DNA from: Saccoglossus kowalevskii
Lineage: Eukaryota > Hemichordata > Enteropneusta > Harrimaniidae
Reading direction: 5' to 3'
DNA: 22,291 nt
Assembly (NCBI RefSeq): GCF_000003605.2
Contig: NW_003158228.1
Span: 204,660 to 226,950, forward strand
In this document: positions 13,097 through 22,002 of the stretch, piece by piece
Layout: every line of letters starts with the position of its first letter
Numbering within the stretch: position 1 is the stretch's first letter
Position numbers and translations under genes: made by a program
Notes under the pieces: generated by a model
What the model saw: only the letters and a program-made list of their open reading frames with translations
Databases searched by the model: none
What the model was told of the DNA's origin: nothing

Positions 13097-13809
13097 AAAA
13101 AAATTGTTTCGTTGCCCTCAGCGACCGGCCAAAAAATATGAAATATCGGGTCACGTTTTTTTTAATAGGCCCAAATATTAAAAACTCACCATTTTAAGCA
13201 GTAAAAAAGTGTTTCCTCTAAAAATTAACGATCCCGGACCGGTGTTTGATCCCCAGGGTTCCTGGGAGATAAGTGGCGACTTTGAACCTCGGGTTGATCT
13301 GTATTTCTCTGACATGTTCGGAATACTATGAAGTCTGAAGAGAAAAAACGTTTTTTGCATTTAAGGCCATTTTGACATTTGTGATTCGACGGATAGTTGG
13401 TGCACAATATTAAAAATATCACCGCACCACGTATTTTCTTAATTAAATAAAAACATTATTTTGAATCAAAAACAATTTGTTTGTTGTAGTAAATATAATT
13501 TTTAATACATAAAATGCACATAATTTTATTGAATTTACAAAACGTGACATTTTATATAAAAACTCTGATCCGCTTACATCACAAACAAAATGACTGCTTT
13601 TGCACATTGTTTTAGCGCTGTCAGTATTCTCACTTCCGGGTTTGTCATCGTGTGTACATACATGTGTACAGCAGTAGCGAACATGGCAAACACGTTTTGT
13701 TGTGTGCATGACAGCAAAAGCTGGATCAACTATTGAATTTTAAATTAAAAAAAAAATCCGACCGACCCAATTTTTCAATTTTCCGACTTAAGGGCAACAT
13801 AAGTTTTTT
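13097..13809. mobile_element. non-autonomous TIR DNA transposon (~713 bp)
   Basis: The left end (13097-13165) and the reverse complement of the right end (13741-13809) share ordered blocks: an A-run, GTTGCCCT, an AAAA..TGAAA block, GGGTC, and a T-run followed by AAT. Both ends contain CGACCGGCC or CCGACCGACCC. The interior is richer in GC than the surroundings and carries CCCAGG-GTT-CCTGGG (13253-13267), a TATA-like TTTATATAAAA near 13550, and a plus-strand ATG frame MANTFCCVHDSKSWINY. These may be leftovers of a transposase gene's 5' end. No full transposase and no clear target duplication were seen; the superfamily is unknown. Confidence 0.5.
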
Positions 13810-14582
13810 GTTGTTGACCTAATGTATTTTAAGCACTGTGATTGGTGAGATCAACAAAATGCTATGTTATGCATAGAGCAAAATTTCACAATCTAACACA
13901 ATGACGGCATACTAGGATAAGCTACAGAATTTCTTTCACTGGGCTTAAAATGTCGATACAAGTACTAGTGAAAATCTGTTATTGATTCAAAGACAATATT
14001 GTCTTTGATTGATTGTTTATAAGTTTTCTTAAGTTACATGCATAAAAAACACCCAATTATGTGAATTATAAGTATTAGTAGTCTTTTTTTTTTGGTATAT
14101 CATGCATCAAGATGACTGGATATAATTCAATTGATTATACCAATTTCAATCTGTATATTTTCCATATTGCATACATTTAGTTTAAAGAGTTGTAACAGTG
14201 AAAAATATGTGATACTGAGGTTGATCAATACGATTTCATGAATGTGGGTGAGGTTAGAAGTGACATGTAGAAGATTGTAGCCCATGCATAGGACAAAAAG
14301 ATATACATTCACAAATAGTTCAGTGATCTCTTTTTTTTATTTTTTTTAAATGTATAGGTCCAGACATAATATCTAAAAAAAAACACACAAAAACTATTTT
14401 TATAATGATTGTGTTTGACATTTACACCACAGAGTTGAATGTGTCAACTTGCATAACAATAATCAATCTTTTCACTAAGTATTAGAAATTTTCAAAAACT
14501 TTCATGACACCATATTGATCAACCTTAAGTTAGCCTAGAATCTTTGTAGTTTTCAAGACCTCTGCAATAAATGCTTAAAATA
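13810..14582. other. intergenic with a 22-bp perfect palindrome
   Basis: No gene found. The notable element is the palindrome at 13987-14008. T-runs occur near 14083 and 14330. The short minus-strand frame at 14127-14312 has no recognisable content. Confidence 0.5.
13987..14008. repeat. perfect 22-bp palindrome
   Basis: TCAAAGACAAT followed directly by its reverse complement ATTGTCTTTGA. Each arm holds a CTTTGA core (TCF/LEF-like) and an ATTGT core (SOX-like), so it could bind a dimer or simply be a cruciform-prone relic. Function is not shown by the sequence. Confidence 0.8.
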
Positions 14583-14760
14583 GATGATCACTCCACCCTG
14601 GGCTGTACATTGTCATGGTGTACAGGTTTGTGTGTCTCTGTGAGCAAAACCTCCTGATAGGTTCAACCAAGCTAGGTACATGTAGGCTTTGGAAGAGAGA
14701 CCCAACAAAAACAGTTTACATGTCATCCAGGTTGGGGGTTGGGCATGGTGCTAACAACTC
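14583..14760 (+). other. GC-richer open stretch, possible repeat relic
   Basis: Base composition rises to nearly half GC, against about one third around it. The plus strand is open for 57 codons, including EQNLLIGSTKLGTCRLWKRD, and ends GHGANNSIP before TAA. The GC-rich character continues to about 14880. It may be a fragment of a retroelement or other interspersed repeat; I cannot name a family. Confidence 0.2.
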
Positions 14761-14939
14761 CATCCCATAAACTGCAAAAACAACAACTCTATATTCTACA
14801 AAGGGTCGAACAGTAAACTAGCAGCCTTATGTCCCACTGGGGATGCAAAGGAATGAAGAAGATCATCTAGGTCAGGTTATATCTACACTAATTTATTCAA
14901 AACTTGTATACAGTGGACTGACTTAAATTCACTGGAACC

Positions 14940-14960
14940 AAGGTATTAAAGTAATACCTT
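14940..14960. repeat. 9-bp-arm hairpin
   Basis: AAGGTATTA, loop AAG, TAATACCTT. The arms are a perfect inverted repeat. There is no downstream T-run or gene context to suggest a role. Confidence 0.8.
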
Positions 14961-15459
14961 AGGTTTGGGGTGTAGTATGAATGCGTAAAACACTCATGAT
15001 CTTTAGATGTCTGAAACTACTCAAGATGACTGTATTTTCAAATAACTAATCAAATATGGTCAATGATCATTATTATGTTTATTATATATGTAAATCACAT
15101 ATGTTCCAGGGAAGTATTAAATTGTGGCTTGCAGGTAACCAGACATCAAACCTACTTATTCTGACATTATCATTTGTAATATAGTAAAAAGGTTGATGAC
15201 ATTTCATAAATATATTGTTGATATTAATTTACATTATGATTTCTACCTAGTATCTACAAAATAAAGCAAATACACTATAAAACGCTTGCTTTCAAATTTG
15301 ATGGAATATATTCAATATACTTTGTATTATTGATTTGTTTGCGATCAAATCATATTAAATATAATCTACAAATTAAAATATGTACAAACTAGTTTTATGT
15401 ACAACTAAAGGATTCCTGCCAAGATCCAAGACATTTAAGTTTTCAATCAGGACTTACGG

Positions 15460-15502
15460 TATATAGTGATGGCGTGTATGGCAAGTTTGGCATCACTATA
15501 TA
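15460..15502. repeat. 12-bp-arm hairpin, 19-nt loop
   Basis: TATATAGTGATG and CATCACTATATA are a perfect inverted repeat separated by 19 nt. The stem is too short for a typical animal microRNA precursor. It may be a foldback-element end or a chance structure. Confidence 0.8.
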
Positions 15503-15797
15503 GGCCTCTTTAATTCAAAAAAATATATATATATAGTCCATGCTCTATGGGTGGTGTTACTTTAAACAGGGTCGGAAAATTTGTCAATATTCAGAAAAGG
15601 TCATTTATTATGTACCAGTAGTTTGTATGGCCTATATATCAATTTAATACTTATTGATGCATGGAAATCAACACGTTGAATTGATGGAAACAAATTCTTC
15701 ATTTTGCTTTTGAAAAATGTGGTCAAACTTTTAGCAGAATACTGGTAATTTAAGTTTTTGGGGAAAAATTTATTTTTCAGCAACAATTTCAAAATAT

Positions 15798-15993
15798 TGT
15801 TACCAGCACTGTTTATAATATCTCTTACAAATTAAGGAATAGATGGTGGTGATGTCACTTCATTAGTATATGTACTCACATTACCGGTAAAGCACTGTTA
15901 CCAGCACTGTTTATAATATCTCTTACAAATTAAGGAATAGATGGTGGTGATGTCACTTCATTAGTATATGTACTCACATTACCGGTAAAGCAC
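15798..15993. repeat. exact 98-bp tandem duplication
   Basis: Copies at 15798-15895 and 15896-15993 appear identical base for base. Each starts TGTTACCAGCACTG and ends in the palindrome TTACCGGTAA plus AGCAC. Flanking bases differ (AATAT before the first, CTTTG after the second). Complete identity in a diverged AT-rich neighbourhood points to a recent event, or to an assembly artefact. Confidence 0.95.
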
Positions 15994-16581
15994 CTTTGAA
16001 ATATCTCTTTGAAAACCTATAAAGGCAAGCAGCGTTGATTTAAAACAAAAATCAAAGTTCCACCCATCTGTTACCATAGAAATAATCAGGCTACCTCATC
16101 TTTAAAGTGAACTATCACAATAACTAGAAAAGTTAGAATTAGCAAAATTTTCTCTCATGTTATGATTTTGCAATTTTTCACAATCAACCAGCCATCCATC
16201 CATCTTTTGACACTAAGAAACTAAATCTTTATGTACTATCGAAAACTTTGTCCAGTCTGTGTAAATTTTTTTGATAATTGCACTTGACTGAAAATAAATT
16301 CCGAAAAATAATCTATTGTATTAATTAGAAAATTAACATATCAAGGACATCCCATTATGAGTGAAGGGGGTGACATACAACACATGGATGCACAGTGATG
16401 TCAAATACAAATATTGATTCTATACAGATTTGTAAATTAAAAAGTTGTGCTCAGTAATTAGCATTTCCTACAATCACACTCCATGATTCACAAACATTCA
16501 ATTTTTCATTTCTCTCGATATCTACATACAAAATACAATTCTTTTGTAAATGATTTCATGGAAACAAGGGCTTTTTAATTT
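15994..16581 (-). other. probable 3'UTR / 3' flank of the minus-strand gene
   Basis: It lies downstream of the stop of the 16582-16755 exon when read on the minus strand. I see no canonical AATAAA on that strand close to the stop; an ATTAAA directly after the stop codon is too close to be used. Otherwise AT-rich without features. Confidence 0.3.
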
Positions 16582-16755
16582 CTAGATGGCATCATCTTGG
16601 TAAGGTATTGAATTCGCATAACATCCACTGTTTAACTCTATTTCTTCACGTCCACTCACTTGGTATATTCCGAAATCTTTTGTAAATCTTTTGGATAATG
16701 GTGTTTTTTCATTGACTGATGATTGCTGTATTGTCTTGTATCTAAGCTGTGGGAT
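16582..16755 (-). CDS. terminal coding exon of an unidentified protein
   Basis: Read on the minus strand, a good acceptor (GGTTTCTCTTACAG) precedes 57 codons and a TAG stop. The product begins IPQLRYKTIQQSSVNEKTPL, continues SKRFTKDFGIYQVSGREEIE and ends LNSGCYANSIPYQDDAI. The amino-acid mix is even, with many charged and polar residues and none of the Phe/Ile/Asn excess of chance frames here. The reading is polar with no membrane segment, so it could be a cytoplasmic tail. The last three residues, DAI, fit a loose class III PDZ-ligand pattern (acidic-x-hydrophobic), which is inference. The exon starts in phase 0 if this frame is right; a second frame is open for only 32 codons. I do not recognise the family. 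Upstream exons must lie at higher coordinates or beyond the window. Confidence 0.5.
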   Translation of the reverse strand: MPQLRYKTIQQSSVNEKTPLSKRFTKDFGIYQVSGREEIELNSGCYANSIPYQDDAI

Positions 16756-19666
16756 CTGTAAGAGAAACCAAAAGGTCCACCATCAACAAAGATCACAGAG
16801 TGTGTGTATAAGGATCTGATCCAACATTGGCCAGGTGTATACTATTGCGTTTTTTTCAGAATTAGAGGAATGAAGTACTTTTTGGATTGTTCACTACATT
16901 GTCAGGAATCAATACATTTACCAATATTAATGACTGCTTGAGATAAATAATATATGTCTATGATGGGACTACAAAGTTTTAGCTTTCTTTACACTATATC
17001 AAGCTGAAACACGGCCATACAAACGAATATTTGTAAGAACAAATCTCATTGGTCAATCATTCATACGATTAGCAAACCTTATATTTTATTAGTTTTATCC
17101 CAACAGGAAGACAATCTCAGTTGTAGATGTCTGGAACATGTATTTTTTGGTTATACCATTTCATCATATTACATTCCAAACAGATATTATCATTAATGTT
17201 GTAAAGAGTGAATACTATAATTTAATCCTTTGAGCGACAAACTCAAATTTGCTCATTTTCACAAAATTACACTCCTAACAATATGCTAATGAGTATTAAC
17301 GAATAATATACACCTCACCTACGAAGGATAGTGCTTGATTTGTTGAAACCAAACTGCACTACGGTTATTAGCTAAGAACATCTCATATTTTGTTGACACA
17401 GACGCTAAACAACTAATGCATGCATAGAATACAATAGAAGATCTTAGAGTGATGGTTCATACTATAAACATACGAGTGAACAGGAAATCTAGAGAGTACA
17501 AGTGAGATTTATCTCATTGCAGCTTCTACACATTATTCAAAGCATGAAAACACACAAAGCAACAAACATTTCAATTCCTTTGTAATAATTGTATACAATA
17601 TAGGAAATGTCATCCATGTTGATTATAATAATCAAAAGTGAAATAAAAATAACTACAAAATGGCATCAATGGTTTGATTCAATAAATACTCAGTATATTG
17701 CCAAAATAGAAAGAAATATTCAACCATTGATATATCACTAAACATCGTGTCAGTATAAATATAAACAATATAAATAATATAAATAATCATAAACAGTTCC
17801 TGAAGTTTCCATCCATAAAATAGAACCATTATTAATTTTTAAAAAAATGTTAATTTCTAATAGTTTTGAACAATTTCAGAATTATGGCCAATCTTTGCAA
17901 CACTATTGGTAATATTAATTGTTATCATATTCATTATAAAGTTCAATCCATCACTACCATATATACTAAATATCAATCCATTTTCAAAAGTTATATTTAG
18001 CAAGAATTACTATAAACTACAATTAATTGTATACTAAAACACAAACTACAGCAAAAAAACTTGCTAACTGACAAACAGTTTCACTTTATCATGTCCATTG
18101 AAACATTTGACCATTGATGTGCTAACTATTCTAAAATACATACAAGTGCATAACATATTTTAAGTATGGTACATATACATGTAGATGTAAATGGAAAATA
18201 ATCCAGTATATTTTTTTTGGAAAACTTTAGTGACAATTTAACAAAAAAGGCCAATATTTTAAACAACTGATCATTTGCATGCCTGAGAAGAAACATGGGG
18301 GAAAAAAACAGAAAAAAGATAACAAAAAAAATGATGGGTGCTAGGCAGCCATATTGGATGAGACAACAAAATTGATTTGATTGGAATCAGCTGTGTGATC
18401 TAAGAGAAATGGTTGCAGACACATTTTACGATTTGGATCGTCAGTCAAATTTCACTGGATCCAAAAAAAAGTGATGTGCACATGTACCAAGTTTAAAATA
18501 CAGAAAAGACTCAAATTAATAGTTCTTATTTATAGTAATTAGTGATGAAACTGTCATGAGATTAGTATAATTAGTAAAAGGAATTTAGTAACAGAGAATT
18601 CTTAGAGACGCAAAATGTCCAGGCATAGTCGCATCAAAATTCTCTTAGAAAATTCACTAGACAATTTTAATACGGAATAATAATGTTTTTAACATATTTT
18701 AGATATAGTTGAATAGAAAACTGAGAGCGTACTCATACCCAGACATTTACGAAAATTTAAACAAATTCAAAGAAAGGTGTACTACAATACAACTACAATT
18801 TCAGAACATGCAACAGCGAACAAAAATCAAATAACAAACTGTAAATATGAACTTCTAATGACTAAACACTGTCAACAGATCAAGGTGACAGGGATTACAT
18901 TTTTGGTATTTCTTGATGAATAAAAGATTCACGCAAACAGTGATGACAATGTGTTGCTTTTTGTGGTGGGAATGAGTGGTTATACATGTATTCAGTTATT
19001 AGAAGTTCATACAAAATAACACTGTAAACAAAAAGTTTGGATTTTACCTATAAGATGTGTATGTGATTGTGTTATGTTCAGTTGACCTGTTCGCTTTGTA
19101 AATGAAAATACGAGTGATGGATTCTGGTTGTTATGGTAACTGCCACGTGTAAAACGTTGGTACTATAAACAAATCAATGATTATATGTTCATGATTAGAT
19201 CTGCGACAGCCAGAGATAAAATCCTGAGGCGGACAAAGATAACAAAACGCCAATTCAACCTTTTTTTGAAAAATATTTCAGCAAGCCAAAACTGATGGAG
19301 TACAAGTTAGTGTCAGAGATTATGAAAATACAGTGGATTCAAATGCTTCCATATTAGAATGATAAAGCACCCTCAAGTTAGTGGCAACATGCTGATTATT
19401 AAGAGTGTTTGCAGATTTTAATGGTATAAGCAGCCTGAGGTTTTGTTATCTTGGTAGCCTGAGCATCCCAGCTCATTTCTAATGATCAGACCTATGGCAC
19501 GACATACATGCAATGTGTTGCCAACACATGGACAGCTGCAGAGCTGAGGACCATAGATGTAATTGAAAAAGCTGAAAACTTAGAGAATCATATTATAGTA
19601 CAGCTTTAGATGGGATAAAAATCATGTACATCTTGCAGCAGTCACGTTTTTGTTTATTACTTCACA
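16756..19666 (-). other. presumed intron of the minus-strand gene
   Basis: About 2.9 kb of AT-rich sequence without a coding frame I can support. A small minus-strand open segment near 17311-17363 (LITVVQFGFNKSSTILR) has splice-like ends but the wrong phase for the 16582-16755 exon. A YY1-like CAATATGGCTGCC occurs on the minus strand near 18346-18358. Confidence 0.4.
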
Positions 19667-19680
19667 CCCCCCCCCCCCCC
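19667..19680. repeat. C14 homopolymer
   Basis: Fourteen consecutive C. The length may be unreliable or polymorphic. Confidence 0.9.
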
Positions 19681-19772
19681 AAGATGAAACAAATTTTCAT
19701 TAAATTTTATAATGCACTGCATACAGAATTAGTGAGAAAATTTTCAATTTTTTTATTGTAAATAATGAGAAA

Positions 19773-19842
19773 GGGATTCACCTGGACAACTAAGGATATC
19801 AGCTAGCTTCATACCCTGATGCTATCCACTAGATCATCACAG
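19773..19842 (-). mobile_element. tRNA-like SINE head (degenerate)
   Basis: On the minus strand, TGATCTAGTGG (19826-19836) resembles the tRNA/SINE A box (TRGYNNAGTGG). It is flanked by GATG and CATC, which can pair as a D stem. About 40 nt further on, CCAGGTGAATCCC (19773-19785) is a weak B box. The acceptor and anticodon stems are poor, so a working tRNA is unlikely and a decayed tRNA-derived SINE or tRNA pseudogene is the better reading. The downstream low-complexity tract is compatible with a SINE tail. Confidence 0.35.
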
Positions 19843-19919
19843 GCATACAATTCCCTCTACAAAGAGATAAAGCATGTACTAAATCAGAGACAAGTTTTCA
19901 ACTCTTCCAAACAATCCCT

Positions 19920-19959
19920 CGACCTTTACCCTTTGACCTCTCACCTGTGGTCACAGGTT
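19920..19959 (-). promoter_or_regulatory. triple DR1 nuclear-receptor motif plus E-box palindrome
   Basis: On the minus strand, 19939-19920 reads AGGTCA-A-AGGGTA-A-AGGTCG: three AGGTCA-like half-sites, each spaced by one A, the DR1 layout bound by RXR/HNF4-type receptors. Just beside it, ACCTGTG-GT-CACAGGT (19943-19958) is an inverted repeat containing a CACCTG E-box and a TGTGGT RUNX-like core. Binding is inferred from motif shape only. Confidence 0.3.
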
Positions 19960-20227
19960 GCAATTCGTGATCGGCGTGATCAACCATAGTATGTAGATGA
20001 TTGACCTCATGAAACTAGAGATGATTTTTTTTTCGGAAGAAATAAAAATAAAAATGAAAGAAAAATAGAAAAAAGATTAAAAGCAAACAAACTTGAGAGC
20101 AATAAAATAAAGAGACAGTAAAATAATAGCAAGATATTAAACTATAGCGAATCACATTTATTCTGTTTTTCACTAACTGAATACAAAATTGAGAAAAAAA
20201 ACAAAAAAACAATATACATTCAAACTT
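19960..20227. other. AT-rich spacer
   Basis: No gene. The A-rich plus strand gives a Phe-rich minus-strand frame (20015-20242) that is low-complexity and not called. Confidence 0.5.
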
Positions 20228-20550
20228 GTGTATAGCGTCCAACCAAGGGTCTTTATCGACAGGTGGTCTTTATATAGGGTTTTTTTTTTTTTTATGAATC
20301 ACCATGAATAAAAATAATGAGCTTGCACCAGTGGCAACAAAAATGCTATAATTTAGGTTGATTATAATTTAAATCAAATAAGACTTGATGAAATTGGTCT
20401 TTAAAGAATGGCGAACCTGCCAAAATATTGCTGAAAGGGTGGTCTAATAATGGTCTTGGATTCATAAGTTATGCTTTGGAATTGAAAGTCTTCATTATAA
20501 TCAGGTGTTCTTTATATAGAGGTGGTCACCAACACAGATTTGACTGTATT
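20228..20550 (+). repeat. interspersed repeat rich in GGTGGTC/GGTCTTTA words
   Basis: Related words recur: GGGTCTTTATC, CAGGTGGTCTTTATATAGGG, TTGGTCTTTAAAG, GGGTGGTCTAATA, ATGGTCTTGG, CAGGTGTTCTTTATATAG and GAGGTGGTCACC, closing with CAGATTTGACTGTATTT. The pattern looks like internally repetitive units of an invertebrate interspersed repeat. A T14 run interrupts it at 20280-20293. There is no coding capacity. Confidence 0.5.
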
Positions 20551-21160
20551 TATGCGCAATAATGTACACATATCATTAATGAAAAGACATATTTTGTGTC
20601 AGTATTTTTTTTTCTTACTTAACTTTGAAATAAAACTAATTTTAATATATGAAGCAAGTTTTAGCAAGATTGTTAAGATAATCTCTGCAGCTGTCAGTGT
20701 CAATATATAACATACAGTAAACATGTACATTAGAGAGGGGAATCAGTGCTGGTAATTATATGAACTAAGCTAGAGGGTCTTGGACAGATTAAAATGGGAA
20801 GAGAAGGCCGATTCTTTGTGTCCATGCAACGGAAACCAGTAACCATTGTTGTATGGATCAAGACAACACGAGTGCCTGTTTAATGGGAAGAGCAGTTTTC
20901 AAACTAAAAATATGAGAATACTAGAACATGTAATATGTAAGCTTTCACATACCATTCGTACAAGCTACCTGTGTATACAAGGATTGTTTTCCCAACAGAA
21001 TTATACTGACTTCAAAAGGGAGAGGAATGAATAATCAGTGGGTCAATCTGATGGCTAGATGGAATGAGTCAGGTAGAATGTAATAGACACCACATTGCCT
21101 TGTATACTTTATTATTTACGCCATAAAATACAAACCTTTAGTGATTTAAAGCATACTTAC
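20551..21160. other. non-coding, weak ORFs only
   Basis: A short plus-strand frame at 20792-20881 (MGREGRFFVSMQRKPVTIVV, then WIKTTRVPV and stop) has locally higher GC but a poor splice context. Minus-strand open stretches near 20965-21020 are equally unsupported. I call no gene. Confidence 0.4.
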
Positions 21161-21362
21161 TTATCGATGTAAAAAAGAATGACAAACTCACACTGCTATA
21201 GAAAAATACAAATTACATTGACAACAAAGTGTCTCAACTGTTAAGGCAATGTACGTACATGTAGCTTACATGACAGAACATACTGCAGAAACTACTAAAC
21301 AGTTTTTACAGTCGTTGAGTTGATGAATTATTTGGCTGTCACATAACTAACTAACTACTCAC

Positions 21363-21462
21363 TGTCATCAAACTTTTGGAATGAAAAATCAGCGTAACAA
21401 ACAAATGTGAGCAAATCATGCCCTCATATGTCTCTAAAATGCACCTTTTGACCCGAGATGAC
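21363..21462 (-). other. candidate internal exon of the minus-strand gene (weak)
   Basis: Read on the minus strand, acceptor GTGTTTTTGGTTTACAG and donor GTGAGT enclose 100 nt. After one leading base the frame is open: SSRVKRCILETYEGMICSHL then FVTLIFHSKSLMT, ending in phase 0, which matches the phase of the 16582-16755 exon. The middle is hydrophobic. It has no recognisable family and could be chance. Confidence 0.2.
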
Positions 21463-21723
21463 CTGTAAACCAAAAACACCAGTTACTATAGCATAATTCG
21501 AATATCAGTCATTCAAGACATGCAGACATCTCATTCAATACAGTCCAATCAATTCCTAACGAGAAAGTCAGCTTGAGTTGTGGTTAAACTACTAAAGTAT
21601 GCAAGTGTTTGGGCAGTCATTAACCCCATGCCTTGATATTTGGGTCCTGCATAGTAACTAGCCCTTGTATACACTGGAAATAGACACTGTAGGTAGTTTG
21701 TCAGCAATTTTATCTTGCTTAGC

Positions 21724-22002
21724 ATCAACAAAGTAACATTTTAGTTTTCTTGGTATCAACAAAGTAACATTTTAGTTTTCTTGGTATCAACAAAGTAACA
21801 TTTTAGTTTTCTTGGTATCAACAAAGTAACATTTTAGTTTTCTTGGTATCAACAAAGTAACATTTTAGTTTTCTTGGTATCAACAAAGTAACATTTTAGT
21901 TTTCTTGGTATCAACAAAGTAACATTTTAGTTTTTTTGGTATCAACAAAGTAACATTTTAGTTTTCTTGGTATCAACAAAGTAACATTTTAGTTTTCTTG
22001 GA
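21724..22002. repeat. 31-bp tandem repeat, 9 copies
   Basis: The unit is ATCAACAAAGTAACATTTTA followed by GTTTTCTTGGT. Units start every 31 bp from 21724 to 21972, and a degenerate tenth begins at 22003. Eight units are identical; the seventh (21910) has one C-to-T change, and the ninth ends GGA. The unit is unrelated to the 31-bp array at 5278-6207. High identity indicates recent expansion. Confidence 0.97.

Larger units (their letters stand above)
14761..15797. other. intergenic with two strong hairpins
   Basis: No gene found. It contains the hairpins at 14940-14960 and 15460-15502 and a short TA microsatellite near 15521-15535. The minus-strand 63-codon frame at 15601-15792 is Lys/Phe-rich and AT-driven; not called. 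Confidence 0.5.

Noticed and set aside
17311-17363. Minus-strand mini-exon candidate LITVVQFGFNKSSTILR
   Set aside because: The acceptor lacks a pyrimidine tract, and its end phase does not fit the 57-codon frame of the 16582-16755 exon.
19949-20001. Minus-strand open segment ending at a CAG|GTGAGA donor-like site
   Set aside because: The upstream acceptor is weak (A-rich) and the segment overlaps dense regulatory-type motifs; no homology recognised.
20015-20242. Minus-strand ORF rich in Phe, possible membrane protein
   Set aside because: Its hydrophobicity comes from A-rich plus-strand DNA (poly-Phe/Leu/Ile codons); low complexity.
21549-21731. Minus-strand ORF containing GPKYQGMGLMTAQTLAYFSS
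   Set aside because: It looks more protein-like than most, but I recognise no family, its 3' end runs straight to a stop without a donor, and its 5' part enters the repeat margin. Left as unresolved.
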